Below, piece after piece: positions 45,491 to 53,904 of a stretch of DNA of 64,000 nucleotides. The notes under the pieces are model-generated. The model ran no database searches. It was not told where the DNA came from and was given only the letters and a program-made list of their open reading frames with translations. Within the stretch, counting starts at the first letter, position 1. Every line of letters begins with the position of its first letter. A program made the position numbers and the translations under genes. Origin of the DNA: Streptomyces angustmyceticus (GTDB lineage: Bacteria > Actinomycetota > Actinomycetes > Streptomycetales > Streptomycetaceae); the NCBI RefSeq assembly GCF_019933235.1, contig NZ_CP082945.1, forward strand, positions 1,364,001-1,428,000, written 5' to 3'.

Positions 45491-45904
45491 ATGTCCAGCG
45501 TCATCGACCAAGCCGTTCAGGCCCGTCTCATCGCGACCGCTCCCCGGTCGCAGGTGATCGCGGCGAGCCTGCGTTACGACCGCGCCGACCCGTTCGCGGT
45601 GCGCTTGGTCTTTCCGCCCGCCGCGTCGCTGGACGGGGCGGAGGTGGCGTGGACGTTCGGGCGCGACCTGCTGGAGGAAGGGCTGTGCGGGCCGGCCGGG
45701 TCGGGCGACGTGCAGATCTGGCCGTACGACACGGACGCCGTGGTGGTGGAGTTCCACGCCGTCGGGGGCATGGCGGTGGTGCAGTTCGACACCCAGGAGC
45801 TGCGGTCCTTCCTGACCCGGTCGTACCAGATCGTCGCGAAGGGCGAGGAGGCGCGGCACCTGGACGTCGAGGCCGATCTCGTCGCCCTGTTGCGCGAGGC
45901 GTAG
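45491..45904 (+). CDS. SsgA-like protein (SALP) of sporulation/cell-division control
   Basis: A 137-residue SsgA/SsgB-family protein: VIDQAVQARLI at the N-terminus, YDRADPFAVRLVFPPAA (about 28-44), VAWTFGRDLLEEGLCGPAGSGDVQIWP (about 53-79) and RSFLTRSYQIVAKGEE near 108. SALPs are unique to sporulating actinomycetes and guide septum placement, peptidoglycan remodelling or spore separation. It has no transmembrane segment. ATG 45491 is preceded by GGGAG. It appears to be a single-gene unit with a Crp-type site in its promoter region and has a paralogue 3.8 kb away at 49302. Confidence 0.9.
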   Translation: MSSVIDQAVQARLIATAPRSQVIAASLRYDRADPFAVRLVFPPAASLDGAEVAWTFGRDLLEEGLCGPAGSGDVQIWPYDTDAVVVEFHAVGGMAVVQFDTQELRSFLTRSYQIVAKGEEARHLDVEADLVALLREA

Positions 45905-46032
45905 GCCCCACCCGCCCCTGAGGCACCCGACGGCAGGCCCCTCCCCGTTGGAGGCAGGAGCCCACCCCTGGAGGCGGGCCCCCTAGCCGGACCCCTCGCC
46001 CCCAGACCGCCCCCAGCGGACGCATACGGCAC

Positions 46033-46749
46033 CTAGCCCACCCCAGGCGCGACCGCCCCAGCCTCCCAAGGCGCCGCGCCCACCCCGTCCGCCATGCCCG
46101 CCCCGTCTACGTCACTCGCCCTGCCTGCCTCGCACACCCCGTCCGCCCCATCCGCCCCGAAAAGCTTCGCCAGTTGCAGATCCACCAGCCGTAGCGCGGC
46201 TTCGGGCGTGTGCACGCCCAGCAGGACGTAGGTGGCGAGTCCGTCGACCGCGCCGATCAGCAGCATCGCCTCGTCCTCGGTGGCGCGCTCGGGCGGCAGT
46301 TCGCCGCGTTCCGCGGCCAGCCGCAGTTGGGCGGCGAAGAAGGCGCGGAGCCGGGGGATGCCGTTCTCGGCCTCGGCGCGCAGGGCCTCGTCGTGCACGG
46401 CGCGGGCGTAATAGGCGGCGCCGACCAGCAGTCCGGTACGGCTCCGGTCGTCCAGCGGCAGCATGCCCGACAGGCAGGCGCGCAGCACCTGGCGGGGCGC
46501 CGGCTCCCCGTGCAGCGCCTCGATGCGGGCGCGGATCCGTTCCGTGGCGAGCTGGTTGATGTACCGGAGGGCGAAGACGAGCATCTCGTTCCTGGTGCGG
46601 AAGTAGTGCTGCAGCCGGCCGAGCGAGATCCCGGCCTCCGCCGCGACATCGCGCAGGCTCGCGCCGTCGAGCCCGCGGGTGCTCGCGATCCGCCACAGCG
46701 CCTCCGCGATCTCCCGGCGCCTGGCTTCGTGGTCCACCTTCTTGGGCAC
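46033..46749 (-). CDS. TetR-family transcriptional repressor
   Basis: A 238-residue TetR regulator with an N-terminal helix-turn-helix domain (RREIAEALWRIASTRGLDGASLRDVAAEAGISLGRLQHYF, about residues 10-49) and a ligand domain containing LRACLSGMLPLDDRSRTG. The last 35 or so residues are a low-complexity Gly/Ala/Asp tail (GADGADG and similar) absent from most relatives. GTG 46749 has AAGGAG about six bases upstream. It is divergent from the bPH-domain gene pair, and two perfect palindromes lie in the shared promoter, pointing to autoregulation and control of that pair. Confidence 0.85.
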   Translation of the reverse strand: MPKKVDHEARRREIAEALWRIASTRGLDGASLRDVAAEAGISLGRLQHYFRTRNEMLVFALRYINQLATERIRARIEALHGEPAPRQVLRACLSGMLPLDDRSRTGLLVGAAYYARAVHDEALRAEAENGIPRLRAFFAAQLRLAAERGELPPERATEDEAMLLIGAVDGLATYVLLGVHTPEAALRLVDLQLAKLFGADGADGVCEAGRASDVDGAGMADGVGAAPWEAGAVAPGVG

Positions 46750-46813
46750 GGATGACTCCTTCGTACTGTGCACGACCCTCACGCGGCCCCGGCCCGGGGG
46801 AGCCCGGTCCGCT

Positions 46814-46842
46814 TTTACAAGTCGCTTGTACCGTTATAACGT
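46814..46842 (+). promoter_or_regulatory. Promoter and twin operators of the TetR / bPH divergon
   Basis: TTTACA (46814-46819), 17-base spacer, TAACGT (46837-46842). TACAAG-TCG-CTTGTA (46816-46830) overlaps the -35 box, and the palindrome CGTTATAACG (46832-46841) overlaps the -10 box. Confidence 0.7.
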
Positions 46843-46882
46843 ATGGCTACTCAATACGCTTGACTTGGAAACGGTGACCCTG

Positions 46883-47401
46883 ATGCCCGAGCACGCCGCC
46901 CCGTTGCTGCGCCCGCCCCGCCATCGAGTCGATCCCCGGGCCCGTCGGTGGTGGACGGTCCAGGCGCTGCTGACGCTCAGCGGCCCGATGCTGCTCACCG
47001 CACTCGTCATGGCGGTGCTGTCCCTCCTCTTCTTCCCGGGCGCGCTGCCGTGGCTGGGCCCCCTGCTGCTGGTGGTGCTGGTGCTGCCCGCCGTCGGCTA
47101 TCTCGCGGTGATGCCGCGGTGGCGGTACGCGGTGCACGCCTGGGAGCTGGGCGGGCGCGCGGTCTACGCGGCGGGCGGCTGGTTCTGGCAGAAGCGGCGG
47201 ATCGCGCCGCTGTCCCGGGTGCAGACGGTGGACACCGTGCGCGGGCCGCTCCAGCGGCGGTACGGGCTGGCGACGGTGACCGTCACCACCGCCTCGACCG
47301 CGGGCGACATCAAGATCGCGGGATTGTCCGACGCGGACGCCGAGGAGCTGTCCCGGCGGATCGGCGAGGCGGCGCAGGACGTGCCGGGTGATGCCGCATG
47401 A
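46883..47401 (+). CDS. bPH2-domain membrane protein (YdbS-like)
   Basis: A 172-residue protein with a short soluble N-terminus, two membrane helices (about residues 35-75, LLTALVMAVLSLLFFPGALPWLGPLLLVVL) and one bacterial PH domain (DUF304; YAVHAWELGGRAVYAAGGWFWQKRRIAPLSRVQTVDT, then GDIKIAGLSDADAEELSRRI). It matches YdbS of Bacillus, which is encoded with YdbT and linked to resistance to a bacteriocin-like compound; function here is inferred. ATG 46883 is used, though GTG 46874 is close behind GGAA. Its stop overlaps the next start (ATGA). Confidence 0.8.
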   Translation: MPEHAAPLLRPPRHRVDPRARRWWTVQALLTLSGPMLLTALVMAVLSLLFFPGALPWLGPLLLVVLVLPAVGYLAVMPRWRYAVHAWELGGRAVYAAGGWFWQKRRIAPLSRVQTVDTVRGPLQRRYGLATVTVTTASTAGDIKIAGLSDADAEELSRRIGEAAQDVPGDAA

Positions 47402-49065
47402 GCACGCCGCACGAGCACGAAACGCCCGCCGTGGCGCACGACATACCGGGCACGGCCGGCGCCGACCCCGTCGCGCCCGCCGGCCTGATGGGGACGGACG
47501 AGTGGCGTCGGCTGGATCCGCGCACCCTTCTGGTGCACTGCGGCTGGCTGGCGGCGCCGCTCGGTTCGCTGGCACTGACGGCGCTGGCCACCGGAGGCCG
47601 TATCACCGCCCGCGCCTGGATCACACTCGCCGCGGTCGCCGCCTCGTTCGCCGTCGTCACCACGATCGGCCTGATCCGCTGGGCCCGTACGGAGTTCCGC
47701 GTCGCCCGGCGGCCGGACGACGCGGGCGGTCCCGGCCAGGGGCGCGCGGCCCTCACCCTGGAGGTGCGCAGCGGGCTGCTGACCCGGAGGCTGCGCAGTG
47801 TGCCGCTGCGGCGCATCCGCACGGTCGATCTGACCGCGTCGCCGCTGCACCGGCTGTTGGGGGTCACCGTCCTGCGGGCCGGCACGGCGGGCTCGGGCGA
47901 CGGCCGCAGCGAGCTGTCGCTGGAGGCGCTCGCGGTCCCGGAGGCGGAACGGCTGCGCGCGGAGCTGCTCGCGTACGCGGACGCCGCGGCGGCCGGGAAC
48001 GATCCGGTGCTGGCCCGCATCCGGTGGCGCTGGCTGCGGTACGCGCCGCTGACGTTCTGGGTCGTCGGCGGGGTGTTCGTGACGGCCGGGTCGGTCTACC
48101 GCGTCCTGGACGGCATCGGCATCGAGCCCTGGAAACTGGGCTTCGTCCAGGAGGCGTTCCGCGAGTTCGGCGCGAGCGCCCTGTGGCTGACGATCCCGGT
48201 GGCGCTGCTCGCCGTCCTCGCGCTCGGCTCGGCCGGCGCCGTCGCCCTGTACGTCGAGAACTGGTGGGACTACTGCCTGGAGTGGACCGACGCGCGCACG
48301 CTGCGGGTGCGCCGCGGGCTGTTCACCACCCGCTCGGTGACCATCGAACGGGCGCGGCTGCGCGGGGTGTTGCTGCGTGAACCGCTGCTGCTGCGGGCCG
48401 GCGGCGGGGCGCTGGTGCGCGCGGTGGCGGGCGGCCTGGGCAATCGCGAGGAGAACCGCAAGCGCAGCGGGCTGCTGCCCCCGGCGCCCCGTCCGGAGGC
48501 GTTGCGGGTGGCGGGCGGCGCCCTGCGCGCGCCCTTCCCGGGAAGCGGGGCCCCTGTGGCGCTGGCCGCGCACCCCCGCGTCGCACTGCGCCGGCGCCGG
48601 GTGCGCGGGCTGCTGTGGGCGGTGCTGCCCGGCACCGCCGTACTGGCCGGTCTCGGCGCGGCGTTCACCCCCGTCCTGCTGCACTGCGCGTGGATCTACG
48701 CGGTGGTGGCCACGGCGCTCGTGCTGTGGCTGGCCCGGGACGCGTACCGCAGTCTGGGGCACGGGATCCAGGGCCCCTATCTGGTGACCCGTTCGGGCAC
48801 CTTCAGCCGGGACACCCTCGCCCTCCAGCGCGAGGCCGTCGCCGCCTGGACGTTCTCGACCTCGCCGTTCGCCCGCCGGGCCGGTCTGGTCACGCTGACC
48901 GCCGCGGTCGCCGCGGGCGAGGACGGCTACCGCGTCCCGGACCTTTCGGCCGCCGAGGCCCCGGCCTTCGCCGCGGCGGCGGCCCCGGGAATCCTGGAGG
49001 AGTTCCTCCAGCACCCCGGGGCGCCGGAGCCTCCGGGGCGCCTCTCGGAGCAGCGGCTGCCGTAG
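47398..49065 (+). CDS. bPH2-domain membrane protein with tandem PH domains (YdbT-like)
   Basis: A 555-residue protein with three helix-pair-plus-PH-domain modules: helices near 50-95 with a PH domain from about 120 (LTLEVRSGLLTRRLRSVPLRRIRTVDLTASPLHRLLG), helices near 215-285 with WTDARTLRVRRGLFTTRSVTIERARLRGVLLREP, and helices near 405-445 with GPYLVTRSGTFSRDTLALQREAV. This is the YdbT layout. The two genes overlap by four bases and are surely co-translated, suggesting a membrane complex. The divergent TetR gene and its operators imply induction by a small molecule, perhaps an envelope-active compound. Confidence 0.82.
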   Translation: MSTPHEHETPAVAHDIPGTAGADPVAPAGLMGTDEWRRLDPRTLLVHCGWLAAPLGSLALTALATGGRITARAWITLAAVAASFAVVTTIGLIRWARTEFRVARRPDDAGGPGQGRAALTLEVRSGLLTRRLRSVPLRRIRTVDLTASPLHRLLGVTVLRAGTAGSGDGRSELSLEALAVPEAERLRAELLAYADAAAAGNDPVLARIRWRWLRYAPLTFWVVGGVFVTAGSVYRVLDGIGIEPWKLGFVQEAFREFGASALWLTIPVALLAVLALGSAGAVALYVENWWDYCLEWTDARTLRVRRGLFTTRSVTIERARLRGVLLREPLLLRAGGGALVRAVAGGLGNREENRKRSGLLPPAPRPEALRVAGGALRAPFPGSGAPVALAAHPRVALRRRRVRGLLWAVLPGTAVLAGLGAAFTPVLLHCAWIYAVVATALVLWLARDAYRSLGHGIQGPYLVTRSGTFSRDTLALQREAVAAWTFSTSPFARRAGLVTLTAAVAAGEDGYRVPDLSAAEAPAFAAAAAPGILEEFLQHPGAPEPPGRLSEQRLP

Positions 49066-49301
49066 CGGCGAAGGCACCTCGTCCCGGCCTCCCGCGCCGC
49101 GTCCGCCGCCGGGCCGACGGCCGTGCGCCCCAGGGGCCGGGCGAGGGATGCCACCACACATCGCGATATGACGGACCGTCGGACAACCCGTGCGCAACAT
49201 GAGATACCTCACACCCATGTCGCGTGCACGACCTGCGTGGGCACACCGTCCTACTGGACGAGCCATTGCCCATGACCCGACAGCCGTGAGGGAGCAGCGC
49301 G

Positions 49302-49715
49302 ATGAACACTGTCATCGACCAAGCCGTCCAGGTTCGCCTCATCGCCACCACCTCCGGCCCGCACGCGGTACCCGCCGTGCTGCACTATCAGCCCGCCGAC
49401 CCCCTGGCGGTACGGATGTTCTTCCCGCCGGAGATCTCGCTGGACGGATCCGCCGTGGAATGGGCGTTCGCCAGGGAACTGCTCGACGAGGGGCTGCGGG
49501 TGCCGGCCGGGCGGGGCGACGTGCGGATACGGCCGTCCGGCCCGGACCGCACGGTGATGGAGTTCCACGCGGAGGAGGGCGTGGCCATGGTCCAGTTGCG
49601 GACCGCGGACGTCCGGCACTTCCTCGCCCGCTCCTACGAGGCCGTGCCCGCGGGCGGCGAGTCGGCGCACCTGGGAATGGACTACGGCCTCGCGGAGTTG
49701 TTCGGCGCGGCGTAG
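49302..49715 (+). CDS. SsgA-like protein (SALP), second copy
   Basis: A 137-residue SsgA-family protein clearly paralogous to the one at 45491 and of identical length: VIDQAVQVRLIAT, YQPADPLAVRMFFPPEISLDG, VEWAFARELLDEGLRVPAGRGDVRIRP and RHFLARSYEAVPAGGES. It likely acts in sporulation-specific division or wall remodelling. ATG 49302 follows GGGAG by seven bases. It is transcribed as a single gene behind the bPH pair, with a 236-bp gap, and ends at a strong bidirectional terminator. Confidence 0.9.
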   Translation: MNTVIDQAVQVRLIATTSGPHAVPAVLHYQPADPLAVRMFFPPEISLDGSAVEWAFARELLDEGLRVPAGRGDVRIRPSGPDRTVMEFHAEEGVAMVQLRTADVRHFLARSYEAVPAGGESAHLGMDYGLAELFGAA

Positions 49716-49802
49716 GGCGGGGTACAGGGCCGGCGGGCCGATGACGCAACCAGGCCGGGGGAGGAGGCCGTCGCACCGGGAGACCGGACGGCGACGGCAC
49801 AG

Positions 49803-49844
49803 CCCGGGGCCTGTCCGGCAGGTCGGTGACGGACAGGCCCCGGG
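49803..49844. terminator. Bidirectional terminator
   Basis: A perfect 14-bp stem, CCCGGGGCCTGTCC (49803-49816) with 49831-49844, loop 14 bases, between the convergent SsgA-like and deacetylase genes. Confidence 0.85.
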
Positions 49845-49900
49845 ATGTCCGGCGGGACGGGCCGCCGCCCGGCTTCCGGGGCGGCCGCCGGGGTCCCGCC

Positions 49901-50665
49901 TCAGCGCTTGGGGAACCCGAATCCGTAGCCCTGCTGCTGCATCCACGGCAGCAGCCGGTCCAGCGACTCGACGGTCCGGGCGCGGTCGCCGCCGCCGTCG
50001 TGGAACAGCACCGTGGGCCCGTTGGAGAGTTCACCGCGGACCGTCGCCTCGATCCCGTCGACGGTGCCGCCCTCGAAGTCCTTGCTGTCGACGTTCCAGC
50101 CCAGGGGCCGCATACCGTGCTGGGCGGCCAGCTTGCGGCTGTAGGGCGTGAAGGCGCCGCCGGGGGCGCGGTAGTACTCGACGCGTGCGCCGCCGGCGGC
50201 GTCCTCGATCATCTTCTGCGCGTCGAGTATCTGCCGCGACTGGTAGCTCTCCGGCTGGTGATCCATACCGGTGTTGTGGCTGACGGTGTGGTCGCAGAGC
50301 CTGTGCCCCGCCGCCACCACCTGCTTGACCAGGTCGGGGTGGGCCTTGGCCTGCGGTCCGATCATGCAGAAGACGGCCTTGACGTTGTGCTTCTTCAGCA
50401 CGGCGAGCACCTTCGGGGTCCAGGCCGGGTCCGGGCCGTCGTCGATGGTGATGTTCAGGCTGCGCCCCGGGCGGTCCGAGGCGTGCACGATGGAGGGGTC
50501 GACCGGTGCCGCCTGCTGGGCCTTGGCGTCATCGACGCTCTCCGCCTCGGCCTGGGACGTGGTCCCGAAATCGCCGAAGGCGAGCGTCCCCGCGACCGCG
50601 AGTGAGACCACCGCCGCCGCGGCCGCCCCGATGATGCCGCTCTCCCTGCCGAAGCGCCGTGCCAT
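49901..50665 (-). CDS. Exported polysaccharide deacetylase (NodB / CE4 family)
   Basis: A 254-residue protein with an N-terminal hydrophobic segment (about residues 8-28, GIIGAAAAAVVSLAVAGTLAF) that is a signal peptide or anchor. All five CE4 motifs are present: TIDDGPDP (two Asp), HTVSH (zinc His pair), RAPGGAF, VDSKDF and LFHDGG. It would remove N-acetyl groups from peptidoglycan, chitin oligomers or a surface glycan, zinc-dependently, outside the membrane. ATG 50665 begins the signal segment. It is divergent from a two-component system gene, with 147 bp between the starts, so it may be a target of that system. Confidence 0.88.
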   Translation of the reverse strand: MARRFGRESGIIGAAAAAVVSLAVAGTLAFGDFGTTSQAEAESVDDAKAQQAAPVDPSIVHASDRPGRSLNITIDDGPDPAWTPKVLAVLKKHNVKAVFCMIGPQAKAHPDLVKQVVAAGHRLCDHTVSHNTGMDHQPESYQSRQILDAQKMIEDAAGGARVEYYRAPGGAFTPYSRKLAAQHGMRPLGWNVDSKDFEGGTVDGIEATVRGELSNGPTVLFHDGGGDRARTVESLDRLLPWMQQQGYGFGFPKR

Positions 50666-50812
50666 CCCGACCCCGTCCCTACCGTGCTCGTGTGCGTACC
50701 GAAGGGCGGTGGCCGAGTTGCGCGCACCGCCTTGCACCACGTGAGATGCACCGGAGTCCGGGCAGGCTGCTCCTGTTACGGATCCATCATGAAACTTATT
50801 GATACTGGACCC

Positions 50813-51520
50813 ATGCCACGTGTACTTCTGATCGAGGACGACGCCGCCGTACGGGACGGAGTGTCCCTGGCCCTGCGGCGGCGCGGCCACGAAGTGGCGG
50901 CCGCGGCAAGCGGGGAGGAGGGGTTGGAGGTCCTGCCGGGCTTCCGCCCCGACATCGTGCTGCTGGACCTGATGCTCCCCGGCAAGGACGGCTTCGAGGT
51001 CTGCCGGCTCATCCGCGCCGAGCGGCAGCTGCCGATCATCATGCTCACCGCCCGCGGCGACGATCTCGATGTGGTGCTCGGTCTGGAGGCCGGCGCCGAC
51101 GACTACATCGTCAAACCGGCCCGCGGTGAGGTCCTCGAAGCGCGGATGCGCGCGGTGCTGCGCCGTACCGCGCTGCCCGCCGACGGCACCCCGGCCGCCG
51201 CCGAGCCGGGCCCGGCCCCGGTGGAGACCTACGGCGAACTGGCCATAGACCGCGCCGGACTGGTCGTCGGCAAGGGCGGCCAGGACCTGGCGCTGGCCCC
51301 CTCGGAGATGAAGCTGCTGCTGTTCCTGTCCGCCACCCCGGGGCAGGTCTTCAGCCGCCAGCAGCTGCTGGAGCACGTGTGGGAGCACAGCTACCACGGC
51401 GACGCGCGGCTGGTCGACGCCTGTGTCATGCGGCTGCGGACGAAGATAGAGGACACCCCGCGCAGCCCCCGTTACGTCCAGACCGTGCGCGGCTTCGGCT
51501 ATCGCTTCGGACCCCTGTGA
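50813..51520 (+). CDS. OmpR/PhoB-family response regulator, AfsQ1-like
   Basis: A 235-residue regulator. The receiver domain has acidic D9/D10, the phosphoacceptor D52 in LLDLMLPGKDG, T79 and K101. The winged-helix C-terminus reads SRQQLLEHVWEH and RLVDACVMRLRTKIEDTP, then TVRGFGYRF. The KPARGEVLEARMRAVLRR linker and the WEHSYHGDARLVDACV segment resemble AfsQ1 more than CseB. ATG 50813 begins the receiver domain; a GATACT hexamer lies six bases upstream, suggesting a leaderless message. ATG 50789 is an in-frame alternative. Its stop overlaps the kinase start. Confidence 0.88.
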   Translation: MPRVLLIEDDAAVRDGVSLALRRRGHEVAAAASGEEGLEVLPGFRPDIVLLDLMLPGKDGFEVCRLIRAERQLPIIMLTARGDDLDVVLGLEAGADDYIVKPARGEVLEARMRAVLRRTALPADGTPAAAEPGPAPVETYGELAIDRAGLVVGKGGQDLALAPSEMKLLLFLSATPGQVFSRQQLLEHVWEHSYHGDARLVDACVMRLRTKIEDTPRSPRYVQTVRGFGYRFGPL

Positions 51521-53124
51521 AGCGCCCCGGCCTCCGGATGCCGGCCCTCCCCCGCCTGCGCACGGGGAACCCCCAGTTGCTGCGGGGTCTGCGGGCCAGG
51601 CTCGTCGTGGGGTTCCTGGTGGTGGCCGCCCTCAGCGCACTGACCACCGCGCTGCTGACGTACCAGGAGGCCCGTAACGCGATACTGCAGCGCTCCCAGG
51701 ACATCGCCGTCAACGACCTGAGGGCGCAGGTCAACTCGCTGGCGCCGGAGCTGCCGGTGCCGCCGGCCCAGGCGGACCTGGACTCGCTGCGGGTGCAGCT
51801 GGAGCGCTCCGGAAAGTCCCGCGACTGGGACATCTCCGTGCACTACAGCGGCGCGCGGGACAGCGGCGACGGCAGCCTGCGGGGCGACGTCGTGATCCCG
51901 GGCGGCCTCAAGGCGTCGGTGGAGAAGCGCCATGTGCCGGCCTTCCAGCGCGTGGACCGCGGCGGCGACCCCTGGCTGCTGATCGGGATGCCGGTACGGC
52001 AGTCCGACGGCCGCGCCTCCGCGCTGACCGTGTACGCCCAACTCCCGCTGAACGCCGAGGAGTCCAATGTCGAGGCGCTGGTGAGCGCCGCCCAGCGGGG
52101 CGCGCTGCCGGTGCTGGTGCTGACCGTGGTCCTGGCGCTGCTCGCCGCGCGCGGGGTGCTGCGGCCGGTGCGCGGTCTGCGGCAGGCCGCCGGACGGATC
52201 GCCGAGGGCAAGCTGGACACCCGGCTGGAGGTCAAGGGCGCCGACGAGATCGCGGACCTGTCCCGGACGTTCAACGACATGGCGGCCCGGCTGGAGGAGA
52301 GCATGGCCGAGCTGCGCCGCCTGGAGTCCAACTCCCGCCGGTTCGTCGCCGATGTCTCGCACGAGCTGCGGACGCCGCTGGCGGCGATGACCGCGGTCAC
52401 CGACGTCCTCGACGAGGACGCCGACGCCCTCGACCCCGACACCGCCTCCGCGGTCCGGCTGATCAGCCAGGAGACCGGGAAGCTGGCGCGGATGGTGGAG
52501 GACCTGATGGAGGTGTCGCGGTTCGACGCGGGGGCCGCGGCGCTCCACCTGGACGAGGTGGACGTCGGCGAGACCATCCGCAAGACCCTGCAGGCCAGGG
52601 CCTGGCAGAAGCGGGTGACGGCGCAGCTGCCGGCGGACGTGCGGGCCGGACTCGACCCGCGGCGGCTCGATGTCGTGGTCGCGAACCTCGTCGGCAACGC
52701 CCTGCACCACGGCGGCGAGCCGGTCCGGGTGCGGCTGCACGCCCCGGAGCCGGGCGCCGGCCGGCTGCTGATCGAGATCTCCGACAGCGGCCCCGGCATC
52801 GACCCCGAGGTCCTGCCGCACGTCTTCGAGCGCTTCTACAAGGCGGACTCCGCCCGCGCCCGCTCGGAGGGCAGCGGTCTGGGGCTGGCCATCGCGATGG
52901 AGAACGTACGGCTGCACGGCGGCTCCATGCGCGCCGCCAACTCCCCCGAGGGCGGCGCGGTGTTCACGGTGGATCTGCCGCTGCGCCACGAGGAGGCGGG
53001 GGAACCGGCGCCCGACGCGAGCGCGGACCCGCCGGACGACGAGGCACGGACGGCCGGCGGACCGGCCGCGGACGACGAACGGGACGGCGTACGCTCCGGA
53101 GCCGGGAAAGAGACCCACGCATGA
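51517..53124 (+). CDS. Membrane sensor histidine kinase
   Basis: A 535-residue kinase. TM1 spans about 29-48, an extracytoplasmic sensor about 50-195, and TM2 about 196-214. A HAMP domain follows, then HisKA with H282 in FVADVSHELRTPL. The HATPase domain has N (NLVGNALHHGG), G1 (ISDSGPGIDPE), F (FERFYKADSAR) and G2 (GSGLGLAIA) boxes. The last 45 residues are acidic and disordered. It would phosphorylate the upstream regulator. The GTG start overlaps the regulator stop (GTGA), and its own stop overlaps the lipoprotein start (ATGA), so the three proteins are translationally coupled. Confidence 0.9.
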   Translation: MKRPGLRMPALPRLRTGNPQLLRGLRARLVVGFLVVAALSALTTALLTYQEARNAILQRSQDIAVNDLRAQVNSLAPELPVPPAQADLDSLRVQLERSGKSRDWDISVHYSGARDSGDGSLRGDVVIPGGLKASVEKRHVPAFQRVDRGGDPWLLIGMPVRQSDGRASALTVYAQLPLNAEESNVEALVSAAQRGALPVLVLTVVLALLAARGVLRPVRGLRQAAGRIAEGKLDTRLEVKGADEIADLSRTFNDMAARLEESMAELRRLESNSRRFVADVSHELRTPLAAMTAVTDVLDEDADALDPDTASAVRLISQETGKLARMVEDLMEVSRFDAGAAALHLDEVDVGETIRKTLQARAWQKRVTAQLPADVRAGLDPRRLDVVVANLVGNALHHGGEPVRVRLHAPEPGAGRLLIEISDSGPGIDPEVLPHVFERFYKADSARARSEGSGLGLAIAMENVRLHGGSMRAANSPEGGAVFTVDLPLRHEEAGEPAPDASADPPDDEARTAGGPAADDERDGVRSGAGKETHA

Positions 53125-53837
53125 GCACCACGAACGCCAGGGAAACCGCGGACGCCCCGGACGCCGCGCGGGCGACGCGTGCCCGCCGGCGGGTGGTGAC
53201 CGGAGTGCTCACCGCCACGGTGGGCGGGGTGCTCACCGGCGTGCTGGGCGGAGCACTGACCGGCTGCGGCATCGCGCCCACCGATGTCATCGACGCCGGT
53301 GAGCCCGCGACCGGAGTACGGTCGCCCGGCCAGCGCACGGCCGATGTCCAGCTGTTCTTCTACGGGCCCTCGGGGCTGCGCTCCGCGACCCGGCGGGCGA
53401 AGGAGCCGGTCGACCCGGAGGAGGCCATCGACCTGCTGATGAAGGGGCCGAACCACGCGGAGCGGATGCGCGGCCTGTCCAGCGTGCTGCCGAAGTTTCC
53501 CGGCCCGCTGACCGCCGTCACCCATCCGGGCAACGTCGTGATCACCCTGCCGATGAACGTCAAACTGCTGGACTCCGGCTCACTGAACCAGCTGGTGTGC
53601 ACCGCGGCCAACGCCCGGGTGCCCGGGGGCCGGCCCCCGGGGGAGGTCACCGTGACCCTCGTGGGCGACACCGTCCGGATCGGCCCCATGGTGTGCGGCG
53701 GCAACAACGCCTTCCCGGTCGTCGAGCCCAGCCCGACGGGCACCTCCACGAGCCGGCCCACCCCCGTCCCGACGCCGGGACAGCCGGGCCCGACCGACGC
53801 GGGCCCGACGCCGGCGGAACCGGACCCGACGGGCTGA
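53121..53837 (+). CDS. Lipoprotein coupled to the two-component system
   Basis: A 238-residue protein. A long basic N-region and a hydrophobic stretch end in the lipobox LTGC (Cys49), so it is probably a surface lipoprotein. The central part (about 70-190) resembles a GerMN-type domain: VQLFFYGPSGL, EEAIDLLMKGPNHAERMRGLSSVLP, VVITLPMNVKLLDSGSLNQLVCTAA. The C-terminus is a Pro/Thr-rich spacer. Lipoproteins downstream of sensor kinases (LpqB with MtrAB, the lipoprotein after AfsQ2, CseA) usually tune kinase signalling, and a similar role is likely here. The start overlaps the kinase stop by four bases. Confidence 0.82.
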   Translation: MSTTNARETADAPDAARATRARRRVVTGVLTATVGGVLTGVLGGALTGCGIAPTDVIDAGEPATGVRSPGQRTADVQLFFYGPSGLRSATRRAKEPVDPEEAIDLLMKGPNHAERMRGLSSVLPKFPGPLTAVTHPGNVVITLPMNVKLLDSGSLNQLVCTAANARVPGGRPPGEVTVTLVGDTVRIGPMVCGGNNAFPVVEPSPTGTSTSRPTPVPTPGQPGPTDAGPTPAEPDPTG

Positions 53838-53904
53838 CGGGCGTCCGGGAGAGCCGGCGGCTCACGGCGTCCGCCACCACGCCGTCATGCCTCCGTCACT
53901 CTCC

